Assembly (NCBI GenBank): GCA_036346355.1
Contig: CM070584.1
Location: 26,258,039 to 26,322,038 of the forward strand
Source: Rhipidocladum racemiflorum
Taxonomy: Eukaryota; Streptophyta; Magnoliopsida; Poales; Poaceae
DNA: 64,000 bases
Reading direction: 5' to 3'
Part shown: piece by piece, positions 44,671-55,075 of the stretch
Position numbering within the stretch: position 1 is the stretch's first letter
Layout: every line of letters begins with the position of its first letter
Translations under genes and position numbers: made by a program
Notes under the pieces: model-generated
What the model was told of the DNA's origin: nothing
Databases searched by the model: none
The model's input: only the letters and a program-made list of their open reading frames with translations

Positions 44671-46116
44671 TTAGGTCTTGTTTTTAGGTAGCCAAATCTT
44701 TTTGGGTCCTTGCATGTTAGTGATTAAGACTTTCGGTACCCACACCATCTTCTTACTCATTTCACTAGAATTGTGGGCACCGACAAAATAAGCAACCACT
44801 TTACCACGGTGGTTCCTTTTCAAAACATAAGAATCATAATAAATTGAATGTGATGCATAATGTTGAGGATGCTTCTTTGGTTTTTGCTCGGCCATGATGA
44901 CATGTGTGGTGGTCAATGGTTGTTTGTCATTTCCTTTGACAAACTTAATGCACTCGTTACCTTTCACCATCACACGGTCATTTCCTTTGCACTCGTACTT
45001 ATCATATCCTAGCCCTTCTTTGTTTTTGTTGCCTCGACCATTAATGGTCTTATATAGGGCATCCTTGGATTGATAAGTCTTTATGCAACCGTACCTTACC
45101 AAGGCACTTAGTCTCTCATTTTCGCCTTTTAATACTTGCACAATTTGAGAGTTAGTAGTACAAGCATTAATATCAATATTATAGCAACGAGAGCAACCAT
45201 TGCTAGTGGAAGGAATAGAGGCCGTTGAAGAATTGACAATTGGAGAATTAGGATCATTAAGAGATTCAATTTGCACTTCAAGAGCTTGAAGGTTGTATTC
45301 TAGATTTATGACATTCTCTTGAAGTGACTCATTTGAACCCTTAAGCATTGCATTTGAATTATTAGCCAAATCAAGCTTTTTGGTTAACAATTCAATTGTC
45401 TCCTTTTCTTTTGTGAGGATCTTCTCGAGAGCAAGAGTTTTCTTCTTTTCACAAATTAGCAACTCTTCTTGCTTCTCAAGAGTCTCTTCTTGGCTATCTA
45501 TTCTTTTCAATAGCTTATGGATTTTAGCAATAGCCGATTTGCTCAAATCACAAAATAGAGCATCATCATCATCATTATCGTCACTATCTAATTCACTATA
45601 ACTACTTGGAGGTTTCGACTAAGTCATTACCTTTCGCCCTTTTGCTATAAGACAAACGGGTGTGTCGTCGTCGATGTCGGTGTCACTCACGTCGCCGAAG
45701 AGTGACTTTGTTGGAGGAGCGGCTTCAATGGCGACGGTGGCAACTCCTTCATCATCGGTGTCGGAATCAGAGTCATTTGAATCCCATTCTTCTCCAATAT
45801 GAGCTCGCCCCGAGTACTTCTTCTTGTAAGTCTTGTTCTTCTTATGCGACTCATTCTTCTTGTGCTCATTGGAGTTGTTCTTCTTCTTCGGACAGTCGGC
45901 GATGAAGTGTCCAACTTCACCGCACTCATAGCAAGCTCTCTTTGTGTTTCTTCTTCGTCTTGATTTGTCATTGTAGTTTTTCTTGTATTTACTTGACCCG
46001 TCGTACTTGAGAAATTTCTTGAATTTTCTTACAAATAAGGCCATGTCTTCTTCATCTTCGCTTTCATCTTCCTCTTCATCACTTGAGGTTGATTCTTCCT
46101 TTTTACTTGCCTTCAA
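44671..46116 (-). pseudogene. SIRE gag C-terminal half: zinc knuckle and coiled-coil region
   Basis: One frame in two open stretches (46116-45619 and 45546-44671) separated by a TAG at 45619-45621. The first has an acidic run and a CCHC zinc knuckle (CYECGEVGHFIADC), which binds RNA. The second is a long coiled coil (KIHKLLKRIDSQEETLEKQE) before the protease. It continues the gag at 46119-46943 after a frameshift. Confidence 0.82.
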
Positions 46117-46118
46117 AG

Positions 46119-46943
46119 CTATTCCTTTGATCTTGAGCTCGAACTTTGCTTGGCTAGATTCTTCACTTCTTTTGCTTCTTCTTCCATAAGTTCATGTGAA
46201 AGAATCCTTCCAAGTACATCATTTGGTGTGAGCCTCTTGAAATCTTTTCGCTCTCGTATGAGTGTTACAAGAGTCGAGTTTCTTGGAGAGAAGGCTCTCA
46301 GCATCCTTTTCACCACTACATGATCCGTCATGTCCTTACTTCCCAAACCACGAATCTTGTTGACAAGAATCATCAATCGATCATACATTTGTTGTGGAGT
46401 CTCATCGTCATTCATCACGAACCTTCCCAACTTTCCTTCAAGCAACTCGATTTTTGATTCTCTTACACTTGATGTTCCCTCGTGAGCTACTTGAAGCGTG
46501 TCCCATATCTCTTTTGCTTCTTCCAAGCCATCAACTTTGTTGAACTCTTCGGGACTCAATGCTCCAAGCAAAACACTTGCGGCTTGAGCGTTGCGGTGGA
46601 TGTTTTGCTCTTGCTCCGGCGTGAGCTCCATATCATCTTCCGGCATATCTAGACCTGTGCAAACAATCTTCCAAACACTAGGATGGAGAGACATTAAATG
46701 CATTTTCATCTTGTGCCTCCAAGCGGAATAGTACGTGCCATCAAAAAAAGGTGCACGCCCGAAGGGCACGGTAATGTAGGAATGAGATGAGGCGGTATTC
46801 GATTTTTCATAATTAAAAGGAATTTGCACTCCCTGCGAAGACGTTGAAGTGTCACCTTCGTTCGTCTTCCCGGGAGTTCCATGTCCGGCCTTGGGACTAT
46901 CTTCTTCCCCCGACACGACAACCTTTAATCCGGTGTTGGCCAT
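46119..46943 (-). pseudogene. SIRE gag N-terminal half
   Basis: The start is the ATG at 46943 (MANTGLKVVVSGEE), about 40 bp after the primer-binding site. The capsid-like region (UBN2/DUF4219 type) reads PFFDGTYYSAWRHKMKMHL, LGALSPEEFNKV, EIWDTLQVAHEGTSSVRESK and NDDETPQQMYDRL. It ends at 46119 through a frameshift into the zinc-knuckle frame. Confidence 0.88.
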
Positions 46944-46980
46944 CACGTTCCCTTCAAGCGGTTAAGCCTTCGAGAAGGTT

Positions 46981-46995
46981 AAGCTCTGATACCAA
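46981..46995 (-). other. Primer-binding site of the SIRE element
   Basis: Minus strand TTGGTATCAGAGCTT, complementary to initiator methionine tRNA, adjoins the 5' LTR. Confidence 0.92.
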
Positions 46996-46996
46996 T

Positions 46997-48047
46997 TGAA
47001 AAGATGAGAAAGTTGCCTAGAGGGGAGGGGTGAATAAGCAATTTAAATTTAAAACTAAATTCGTCGCAGCGGAAAGAGTATCGGAACTTTCGGTATAATA
47101 TCGGAACTTCTGACAATATCGGAACTTCCGGTATTTGTTCGGAATGTCCGATAGACTTCGACCAAGAGAGGAGTCTACTAAAAGAAGTAAGCTTCAAGAA
47201 CAAACTTAGACGCAGTGAAAACAATAAGTCGAGTAGAGAAACAAGAATTTGTTCCCGGAGTTCAAATTCTTGAGGAAATTCTACGTCTCCGTTGAGGAAG
47301 CTCCAAAGAGCCGGGTCTTTTCCAACCCTTTCCTCCCAAGCCTCGGTCGCACTAGAGGCTTGGTTTCACTATTGGTTCCTTTCCTTTCGGAGGCGGAGCC
47401 GGCCTTCACAAACTTCTCACGACTTCCCACAATCGTCAGGAGCTCGTGAGTGACACCTAGCCGTCTAGGAGTCCTTCAACCTCCAAGAGTAATGAATGCG
47501 CTAGATTCTTGATCTTGAAGTGGTTGCCTAATGCTCAAAAGGAATGAATACTTGACTTTTTGCTCTCAACCACACTTAATGTTTCCTCACTCACTAGATG
47601 ATCACTAAGATCAAGAGGAGGACTCAAGAAAGCTCCAGGGTGTGCTCAAGGTGCTCAAGTGTTCAGCCAAATGAAGTGTGTAACCCACAAAAGGGAGAGG
47701 AGAGGGGTATTTATAGTTTTGGTTCAAAACTAGCTGTTATACCTGCACTTAGCCACACATCGGAATATCCGATCCCAACATCGGAATATCCAATGAGTGC
47801 AAACAACCAGAACTTGAAAAGCTTCCAACGGTCGAAAACTACTTGCATCGGAATGTCCGACAACAACTTCGGAACATCCGATGACACCCAGAAGGAGAAC
47901 TCAACAAAACTTTCTAAGTCCAAATCAGAGTGTCCGATATAAATATCGGAACATCCGAACCAAACAGAGAGTTCTCATACTGGAAAGCACCTGCTTTGGA
48001 ATTTTCGAAGCTAAACTTCGGACAGTCCGAACTCAACAGAGAGTACC
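46997..48047 (-). repeat. 5' LTR of the SIRE element, part 1 (part 2 at 61448)
   Basis: Matches 37006-38056 of the 3' LTR. It breaks off at the Tat-2 insertion and resumes at 61448-61999. Confidence 0.93.
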
Positions 48048-48623
48048 TGTCGACGATCGGTTTCGCCGGCAATAAGATTTGTGATTCTAGGGGATTTGTG
48101 CGGGATCTGAGCTTGATGGCAACACAGGATGCGAGGGCAATCTGTTTTTAGATAGGTTCGGGCTCTCTCGGAGGAGATAATACCCTAGTCCTGTGTTCTT
48201 GGATATATGAGCGTCCTCTCTTTCTTGTTTCTCCCTCCTCTCCTTATATACTGGGGGAGGAATACATGATAGATGGGCGCCACCGGGCCCTCAACATGGT
48301 GGCCACACCAACACGTACTTTCTCTTCGTCGGCTATAGCGCACTACGTCTTGGAGAGGTGGTTGTGCTTTCCCGACCAGCGCTGCCGCTGTCAGTTCCAG
48401 CGCTGCGGCTCTGCAAGATGTCAGGCCGCATGCTTCGCTTTTGGCGGGTTGTTTGGGCGTGGCGCGAAGCTTCGCCGAAGGATCGGGAGTTGTCTTGGGG
48501 AGCAAGTCGAAACCTCCTCCGGGCCCGTCGTGGCGCTTCTGAGCTTTGGGCCCACGGCTTCGCCCGTCTAGCCCAGTCGGGTATAGGCCCCACTTGCGGG
48601 ACCCCTATCTCGGACATTCCACA
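48048..48623 (-). repeat. 3' LTR of Tat-2
   Basis: 576 bp. In element sense the TATA box (TATATAAGG) is at 48250-48242. It differs from its partner by a few scattered bases plus a cluster at 48378-48425. Confidence 0.93.
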
Positions 48624-48637
48624 AAGCCCCAAGTGCT
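48624..48637 (-). other. Polypurine tract of Tat-2
   Basis: Minus strand AGCACTTGGGGCTT directly precedes the LTR start TGTGGAATG. Confidence 0.6.
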
Positions 48638-48720
48638 TTAGGATCGGATTTCCGTCTCTTATCCTGTCATAGAGATTTGTACGGGAGAAAAGATCGTAAA
48701 GAACTTGTAGTGTGAAGCCA

Positions 48721-50770
48721 CCGTGGTTGGTTGGCTCGTGGCCGAGTGGTATCCGCACCCGTTTACGGTGCGCGGCAACCGGCTTGTTGCTCAGCTGGCC
48801 CTCATGGGGCATACCGTAGTTTTTTGGCTCGTGGCCGAGTGGTATCCGCACTCGTTTACGGTGCGCGGCAACCGGCTTATTGCTCGGCTGGCCCTCATGG
48901 GGCATACCGTAGTTTTTTGGCTCGTGGCCGAGTGGTATCCGCGCCCGTTTACGGTGCGCGGCAACCGGCTTATTGCTCGGCTGGCCCTCATGGGGCATAC
49001 CGTAGTTTTTTGGCTCGTGGCTGAGTGGTATCCGCGCCCGTTTACGGTGCGCGGCAACCGACTTATTGAAGGATCGTTATTTTTGATCCAGTTGATTTTC
49101 ATGATGAGTATTTGAAAAAGATTTGAAACCAGTTTGATATTTCGACAAGATTTATTTTTTGGTTTCTTTATTTGAAAAGATCTGAAATCAGTTTGATTAT
49201 TTGAAAAGCTTTTTGATTTTTGCAAAGGTTTTTGTTCGTGTTTTGAAATCGTGTTCTTAGAATATTTAATGCAATGCACTCCTGTGAGTGGTTGCATGGT
49301 TTAATGTGAGTCAAGTCGCGGACTTGTGCTCGGAATCGTTTTGTGGTTTGTTCATGTGCAGGTATTGCTCGAGGGCGAATGTGGTCGATGACGGGACTGG
49401 AACTAGGTTCATGGAGGAACTGAGGTTCGGGACTAGGTTTAGGGGGAACTGAGGTCTTGGTGGTCAAGGATGTCATGCGGGACGTTCGGGCTAAGAGAAT
49501 GGTGCACATGAAGAATGGTTAGTCACGTGAGAATGGCATGAGGTCATTCGCGTGCAAAGTGTTAGTCACGTGAGTATGGTAGGGTTGCCATACGCGTGCA
49601 AGAGTTGTACTCGGCCAGGTTGGGCCAAGTGGAGTTGTGTTGAATACATGCTCTTTCTAGGATTAGGAGTGGAATCCTTTTAGGATTAGGAATCCTTCTA
49701 GGATTAGGACTCCTTCTAGGATTAGGTGTGTTTGTCTTCTTTAAATAGAGGGGTTGCCTCCTGTTGAAGGCAATCAAGCTTTGAGCAAGCTTTAGGGTTG
49801 TACTCTTTTGTTTGGAGTATTTTAGACAAAAGAAAGGAGAAATAAAGATCAAGTTCATCAAATCTTTCGGCGAGCTACAATTCTAGTTAGATTTATTCTC
49901 GCCATCTTCTGGAACAGTAAGCTTGCGAAGGTCATAACTTTTGATCCGCAAGTCCGATTGAGCTGATTCTTTTTGGGTTTGATTCGTATTGGAATCTAGT
50001 TTCTTGTGTCCAAATTTCAGATCGATCGGACGGTTGGATCTCCGGGAATTCGCATTTTACCAAACCTCTATCATTCTGTTTTTTTCGAAAACGAGGCAAT
50101 TATTTGGTTCTATTTTGGGGTAAACTTTTAATAGATTAAGAATTTGGTTTTAGCTTCCGCACAATCATTCACCCCCCCTCTGATTGCTATATTCGGTCCT
50201 ACACTTATTGCTCGGCTGGCCCTCATGGGGCATACCGTAGTTTTTTGGCTCGTGGCCGAGTGGTATCCGCGCCCGTTTACGGTGCGCGGCAACCGGCTTA
50301 TTGCTCAGCTGGCCCTCATGGGGCATACCGTAGTTTTTTGGCTCGTGGCCGAGCGGTACCCGCGCCCGTTTACGGTGCGCGGCGATTGGCTTGTGAGGCC
50401 CAACCGACCCTCATGGGGCATACCTTGGTCATTCAGAGTGATGCCTGTGCCCGCTCACGGCGCACTGCTTCAGACCCTCATGGGGCGCATTCTCAAGACC
50501 GGTTTAATGAAAAAATCCTCCCACGGTACCCAATCACGCTAAGAAGCAGTGACCAGCAATTGACCCCAAATTATGGGGCATACCGCTTGAGGATGTTCGG
50601 AAAGTGCCCGGCCCCAAGCTTCCGTGGCGGCCGGCATTTAGGCCCATCATGGGGCGCACTTTATCCCAAACCTCGAACCAGACTTGACACCTGGTCGCGT
50701 TTTGCGCAACTCAGCTTTCGGCCCGTCATGGGGCGTGCCCTAGATCTGGCCCAGAATCGAGCGCGGAGGC
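48721..50770. repeat. 93-bp tandem array inside Tat-2, split by a solo LTR
   Basis: Units start at GGCTCGTGG: 48733, 48826, 48919 and 49012 on the left of the solo LTR and 50247 and 50340 on the right, always 93 bp apart. From about 50400 to 50770 the array decays but keeps CATGGGGC(A/G) landmarks. The period is a multiple of three, which leaves long open frames on both strands; these are artefacts of the array. Confidence 0.92.
49067..50203 (+). mobile_element. Solo LTR related to the left-hand copia family, in the 93-bp array
   Basis: 1137 bp, starts TGAAGGATCG and ends TTCGGTCCTACA, flanked by the exact duplication cttat at 49062-49066 and 50204-50208. From about 49270 it aligns with 14815-15934 and 18475-19403 (GTCAAGTCGCGGACTTGTG, CAAGAGTTGTACTCGGCCAG). 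Its first ~200 bp are unrelated to those LTRs and it lacks the CCGGACCAAA block, so it belongs to a sister subfamily. Confidence 0.92.
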
Positions 50771-50973
50771 CCTTGCTTTCCCCGCCATAAGGCGAAAATT
50801 AAGGCTCATTCCTTATAAATGAGGGGAAACTTGCTAGGCGAGGATACCTTTGCTCTTCCCCCACCACAATTGAGAAATCTTTAAGTCTCTTTTGGCGATT
50901 TGGGCGACCTAGGGTTCCAAGTTTCGCGCCCAAGATCCTCGGCGGTTCCTCCCACCAGGTCTCCTTCACCAAG

Positions 50974-53496
50974 ATGTCTTCTTCTTCGGAACCCTTATTA
51001 GCGTCGGGGGGTGACGCCGACCCTGCGACCCCGGGGTGGGAGACCTCCGTCACCACGTCGTCCCGCTTAGAGGAGCTGGTCGCCGCCGGCGCCCTTCCTC
51101 CGCTGGAGCTGATCTCCGCTCGTCCCACCGCAGGTGACCCTTACCCCACACCTCTGGAGAATGAGATCGTGGTGTTCGAGTCCTTCTTCTGGCGAGGATT
51201 TAGCGTTCCTGGGAGCGCCTTCTTCCGAGGGCTCCTTCATTTTTACGAAATCGAGCTGGTCAATTTGAATCCCAATTCCATTCTTCACATTGCTATCTTC
51301 GTTCAGCTTTGCGAGGAGTATCTTGGGATACGTCCTCATTTTGACTTGTTCTGCTCCCTCTTCTTGCTCAAACCTCATCCGAACCGAGCTGCTCCCAGCG
51401 TCATTGGGGGCGCCGGGCTCCAGCTGCGAGAGGGCTTGAAGAAACAAGATTGTAATCCCCTCAAGACTTCCTCAAAGGTTGGAGGCAGGAGTGGTTCTAT
51501 TGCGCCAATGTTGATCCTTTTCGCCCCTTTATTGGCTGCACCTAAAGCTTCCCAATCTTTGGAGCGATGCCGGATGGCGGCGGTTTGGATCAAGTCTCGA
51601 AGCTCGGCATGTATCAACGATCTGAAGAACCGAGGGCTGACGGGCCCCGGGATTGCGATCAGCTTTGTGAAGCGCCGGGTCCAGCCCCTAAAGGAGAGAA
51701 TCCATTTGGGGTTCCAGTACAGCGGGCCTCAGGATCCTACCCGGGAGGCAGACACGTCTTTGTCGAAGGAGGCATTGGCGGCGCGGGTAGTTGACCTCTT
51801 CGTGCTTGGCACTATGATCACCAACAGGGCTGCCCTCGCAAATTTTCGGCGGAGAGGCCTCCCCTCCGTGGAGTGCACCACTCTCTCGAAAGACTATCCC
51901 ATGATTTTTGCACGATGTGTGATTCGACGAGTGCGATCGTTCCTTTTTCAGGAACGCGCGTCCTTCTTCTCTGACGCTCCGGTCGTCAGCCTCTCTCGAC
52001 TGAGGAATGCTCAGGCCAAGCGAGGGGCTGACACCTCGGCCGATGAGCTGCGCCGGGAATCACGGAGGAAGGCGCCGGCCTTTCGTCACCGCCTTCGACC
52101 TCAGCGTGCAGGATCACAAAGCACTGAGCCACGGCCTATCTGTCTCAGGGTAGCCCCACCGGCAGTGCTGGTCGGCTCCCCTTCGAGTGGTCTTGGGACT
52201 CAGATGAGACCTGGGATGAAATTCAAGAAATCCAGGAGGTATTCTTTTGGGCGATCCTTGTCTTTTTGTTATTACCTGTGCTGAGGTGTTTTCCCTTTTT
52301 GCCGATTCAGGACTCCTACTATGGACGTCCCGGTGGAGGGGTCTCCTGAAAAGGAGCCCCAGGCACAGGCTTCCCCAAGGAGCCCCGCGTCGCCAGTCAC
52401 CCTCGCCGTCCGTTTGTCGGCGTCGCCACCGGTGCCGGCCGACCAGTCGAACCATCAGGTGGTCCGTCCGCCGACGAGATTGACTCGGCACCGTCTCCGG
52501 AAGTGGAGGAGGTGCCTCGAGAGCCACCGCCGCTCGGTCCTCTGCCGAAGCCCCCGAATCGGACCGTATGGTGGGAGGGGGGTTCCGACTGGACCGGGAT
52601 GGAAGAGGACGATGAGATGGAGAGAGCGGCTCGGACGGAGCTTTATGAGCTCACCGTCAGGTGTAGCACGCTCGTGAGGGTGAGTTTCTTGTCTTCAATC
52701 ATTGCTCTTTGGCTTCTCCACTGAGATACGCCTGTTACCTAGGACATGGGGAGCGCCGGAGCGGTCGCAATTTTTTCGGAAGGTGCTCCCGAAGCTCAAG
52801 GATCACCAGCAGTATCAGGACAAGCTCAGCGAGATCAGCAGCGACAGATGGAAGGAGGTCCACGGGCTTGAGGACCAATGTATGGCGATTCGGGAGGAGA
52901 AAGCGAAGCTTGAGTATGCGCTTGAAGGTGAGATCCTCCCCTGGACTCGGTTTGGACATCTTTTTGGACAGTTGGAAAGGATGATGACGCTCTTGTGTTT
53001 CAGAGCGCGATTCGACCATTGCTGAGCTGAGAGCCCGACTGGAGGCTTCAGAGAGTTCTGGCCTCGAAGCTCGAGTCGGTTTGGAGAGGATGCAGCGGGA
53101 GCTGAAGGGTAAATTTCTTTGACTTGGATTGAATGTACTTGGCGTCGGGTGTGTTTTTGATGGCAGTTCGGCTTTGTTGCAGAATGCAAGGAGAAGATGG
53201 CCGCTGCCGAACGGGGCCAGGATCGAGGCTGCGCGTCGCCTGCGAGCCAGTTCTGCACCTTCTGCGTATTGAAGGAGTTGAGCCGGGCTAGGGGGACGAC
53301 GCTGTTCCGCTTCTCTCCGGAGGAGCCGACAGGATCAGAGCTTATGCCAAGGGGTCCGCGACCATGAGTGCGAACCAGGCATTGGCAATGGTCAAGTCTC
53401 ATTATCCGAGAGTTGACCTCGAAGCTGTGAAAGAAGGTTTTGCCTGTGATGAAGACAAAGCCAACGCGCTCCTCGAAGAGGTCTCCGGTACATAGC
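50974..53496 (+). pseudogene. Tat-2 spliced antisense gene ('putative gypsy type transposon' family with coiled coil)
   Basis: On the strand opposite gag-pol. From the ATG at 50974 (MSSSSEPLLASGG) the N-terminal part reads ENEIVVFESFFWRGFSVP and NLNPNSILHIAIFVQLCEEYLG, aligning in style with the Tat-1 antisense ORF (PF04195-like). A likely intron follows an acidic exon end (DSDETWDEIQEIQE, donor near 52235). Downstream, introns 52680-52742, 52928-53003 and 53109-53182 all have GT-AG ends. Across the last two the frame is kept through a heptad-rich coiled coil (KLEYALE / ERDSTIAELRARLEASE / MQRELK / ECKEKMAAAERGQ). The last piece, MSANQALAMVKSHYPRVDL to a stop at 53494-53496, closes the gene. 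Frame changes near 51450, 52490 and 53210 break it. Function unknown; expression not shown. Confidence 0.68.
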
Positions 53497-53499
53497 AAG

Positions 53500-54184
53500 C
53501 CTTGTTAGAGATCTTGAATTCTGACTTCGATGTGAACCTTGATGCCGAGTGCTGGCCCTCCCCTCCTTGTTTGAAATGTTGTGTTTTCTCACTTGAATAT
53601 AATTTGTCTGTATTGTCCTCTGCTAAGTGGGCTCCAGACCTCTTTCACTCCTTCTCCTTTGTCTGAGTTGCTAGAATATAGGCCTACAGCCTTTTGGACC
53701 CCGTTGCGCCTTTCTGGGTGGGTTTCAGCCGACTTGTATGGCTCCCAGGTGCCAGGGTCTTGGCCCGTGGCTTTCTTGCCCCAGACACGCTTTTCCGAGA
53801 GGCTGGTGTGCAGCTCTCGAGCGTCGGGACTTACGTTGTGGCCACCTGGCTGAGTGGTTTAGCCCCCCAGGCTTGCGTCGTTTCCTAGCTCACCAGCCCC
53901 CGGACTTTTCGCTTAATTGAGCGAATTAAGCGGGAAGGCCGAATGAGCTTGAACTTCTCGTGACAGGTGTCTGGCGAAACGTTTCTTAAATTTGTTCAAT
54001 GTGCTGATCTTCTTTGGTACTCCGAACAAATTGTCAGTCTTGCGGCGTCGCTTCGTCTTTTGCGTTTTTGAATGGCGTCGCCTCGATTCCGGAGCAGTAT
54101 GATTTATAAATGGGACGTCACCGCCCTCGGCGATCGTCCTTTCTTCTTCCTCTTCTTACTCTTTCTTCTTCCCAGCCTTCCTCC
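53500..54184. other. Tat-2 spacer, no gene seen
   Basis: Between the two antisense genes. It would contain the terminator of the first and the promoter of the second. A TATA-like TATGATTTATAAATG lies at about 54088-54110, upstream of the small ORF. Confidence 0.45.
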
Positions 54185-54553
54185 ATGGCTAGCATGAGGA
54201 GATTCGTTGGCCCCTGCGCGGCATTCTTCCGCCAGCGATTCTTCGGGCTACTCCATAACTGGGAGGAGGCAGAATTTTGGGAGGAGCTCGACTTCGCCAC
54301 TCTAGAGGCGGGGGAGGAGGAAGGAGCCGCCAGCGACGCCGCCACAGTGGTCGCCTTGCTGGAGGTGGCTCCAGGGCTCCACGAGGTGGCTGAGATCATC
54401 ATGGAGATGATCGGGCACGAGCGCCGCGACGACCTGGCCATTAGGACTCTCGTTCGCCTCATACCACCCCTTTGGGTGGTTGAGGACGAGATCCTAGCGG
54501 CGTCGCTGTCGCGTCGCGTCGACCTCGGCGACCTCTCTCCTGCCTCCGCGTAA
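54185..54553 (+). CDS. Small acidic antisense ORF of Tat-2 (122 aa), unknown function
   Basis: I chose the ATG at 54185 (MASMRRFVGPCAAFF) over the upstream in-frame ATG at 54110 because it gives 122 residues, against 121 for the Tat-1 counterpart (8997-9362), and because a TATA-like TTATAAAT at about 54101 would place 54110 too close to the promoter. The middle is acidic (EEAEFWEELDFATLEAGEEE) and the C-terminal third reads DDLAIRTLVRLIPPLWVVED, then EILAASLSRR. Tat-1 has DLANL, IVPKLWEVKETLTEAVV in the same place. Intact. No known domain recognised. It lies antisense, just downstream of integrase in element sense. Confidence 0.52.
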   Translation: MASMRRFVGPCAAFFRQRFFGLLHNWEEAEFWEELDFATLEAGEEEGAASDAATVVALLEVAPGLHEVAEIIMEMIGHERRDDLAIRTLVRLIPPLWVVEDEILAASLSRRVDLGDLSPASA

Positions 54554-55075
54554 AGAAGAATAGGATTAGCGGCAGGAGCCGCCCGCCTCCCTTTTTTTTT
54601 AGCGCGAGAAGATGAAAAAGAAAGTCAGTAATGTAAATTACTAATACTAAGGAACAAAATGTGAAATCTTGCCCAATCTATGCCGTCATATTTATTCCGA
54701 GTTTTAGGGTTCCGCCTGATCAACCGTTCTAGTCGATTGCTCAGCCCGACAAGAACGAGGCGCTGGGGCTCGAGCTTTTGACGGCTAGAAACTCACGATC
54801 AGGCGAATCTCGGTTAAATTCTGGCGCTGCAAATTGTAGTCCCTGAGTGGTTAGTGCTTTCAGGCTCTACCCTTTCCGTTATGCGCGCTGGTATAAACCG
54901 CCGGAGTTTTGTGCTCATCGCGGTTTTTATTTCCGTGCGTTTTGTACCGGCGCGTCCAGGATTAGGTGCTACACCAGTCGGGTAATAACCACTCGGGACT
55001 AGCATTACACAGTAGGGCTTTAGAAAATAAAATGGATCACCATTTTATTCAGTATGTGAGAGTCGGGTACATAAC
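54554..55075. other. Tat-2 spacer, no gene seen
   Basis: Separates the small antisense ORF from the end of integrase. The two genes converge here. Contains a T-run at 54592-54600. Confidence 0.45.

Noticed and set aside
48723..49297. Long overlapping open frames on both strands with a repeated 31-residue unit
   Set aside because: The 93-bp tandem period is a multiple of three, so any stop-free unit gives an open frame in several phases. There is no other coding signal.
51067..51617. Minus-strand open frames opposite the Tat-2 antisense gene
   Set aside because: They mirror the GC-rich coding strand and do not belong to gag-pol, which ends at 55076.
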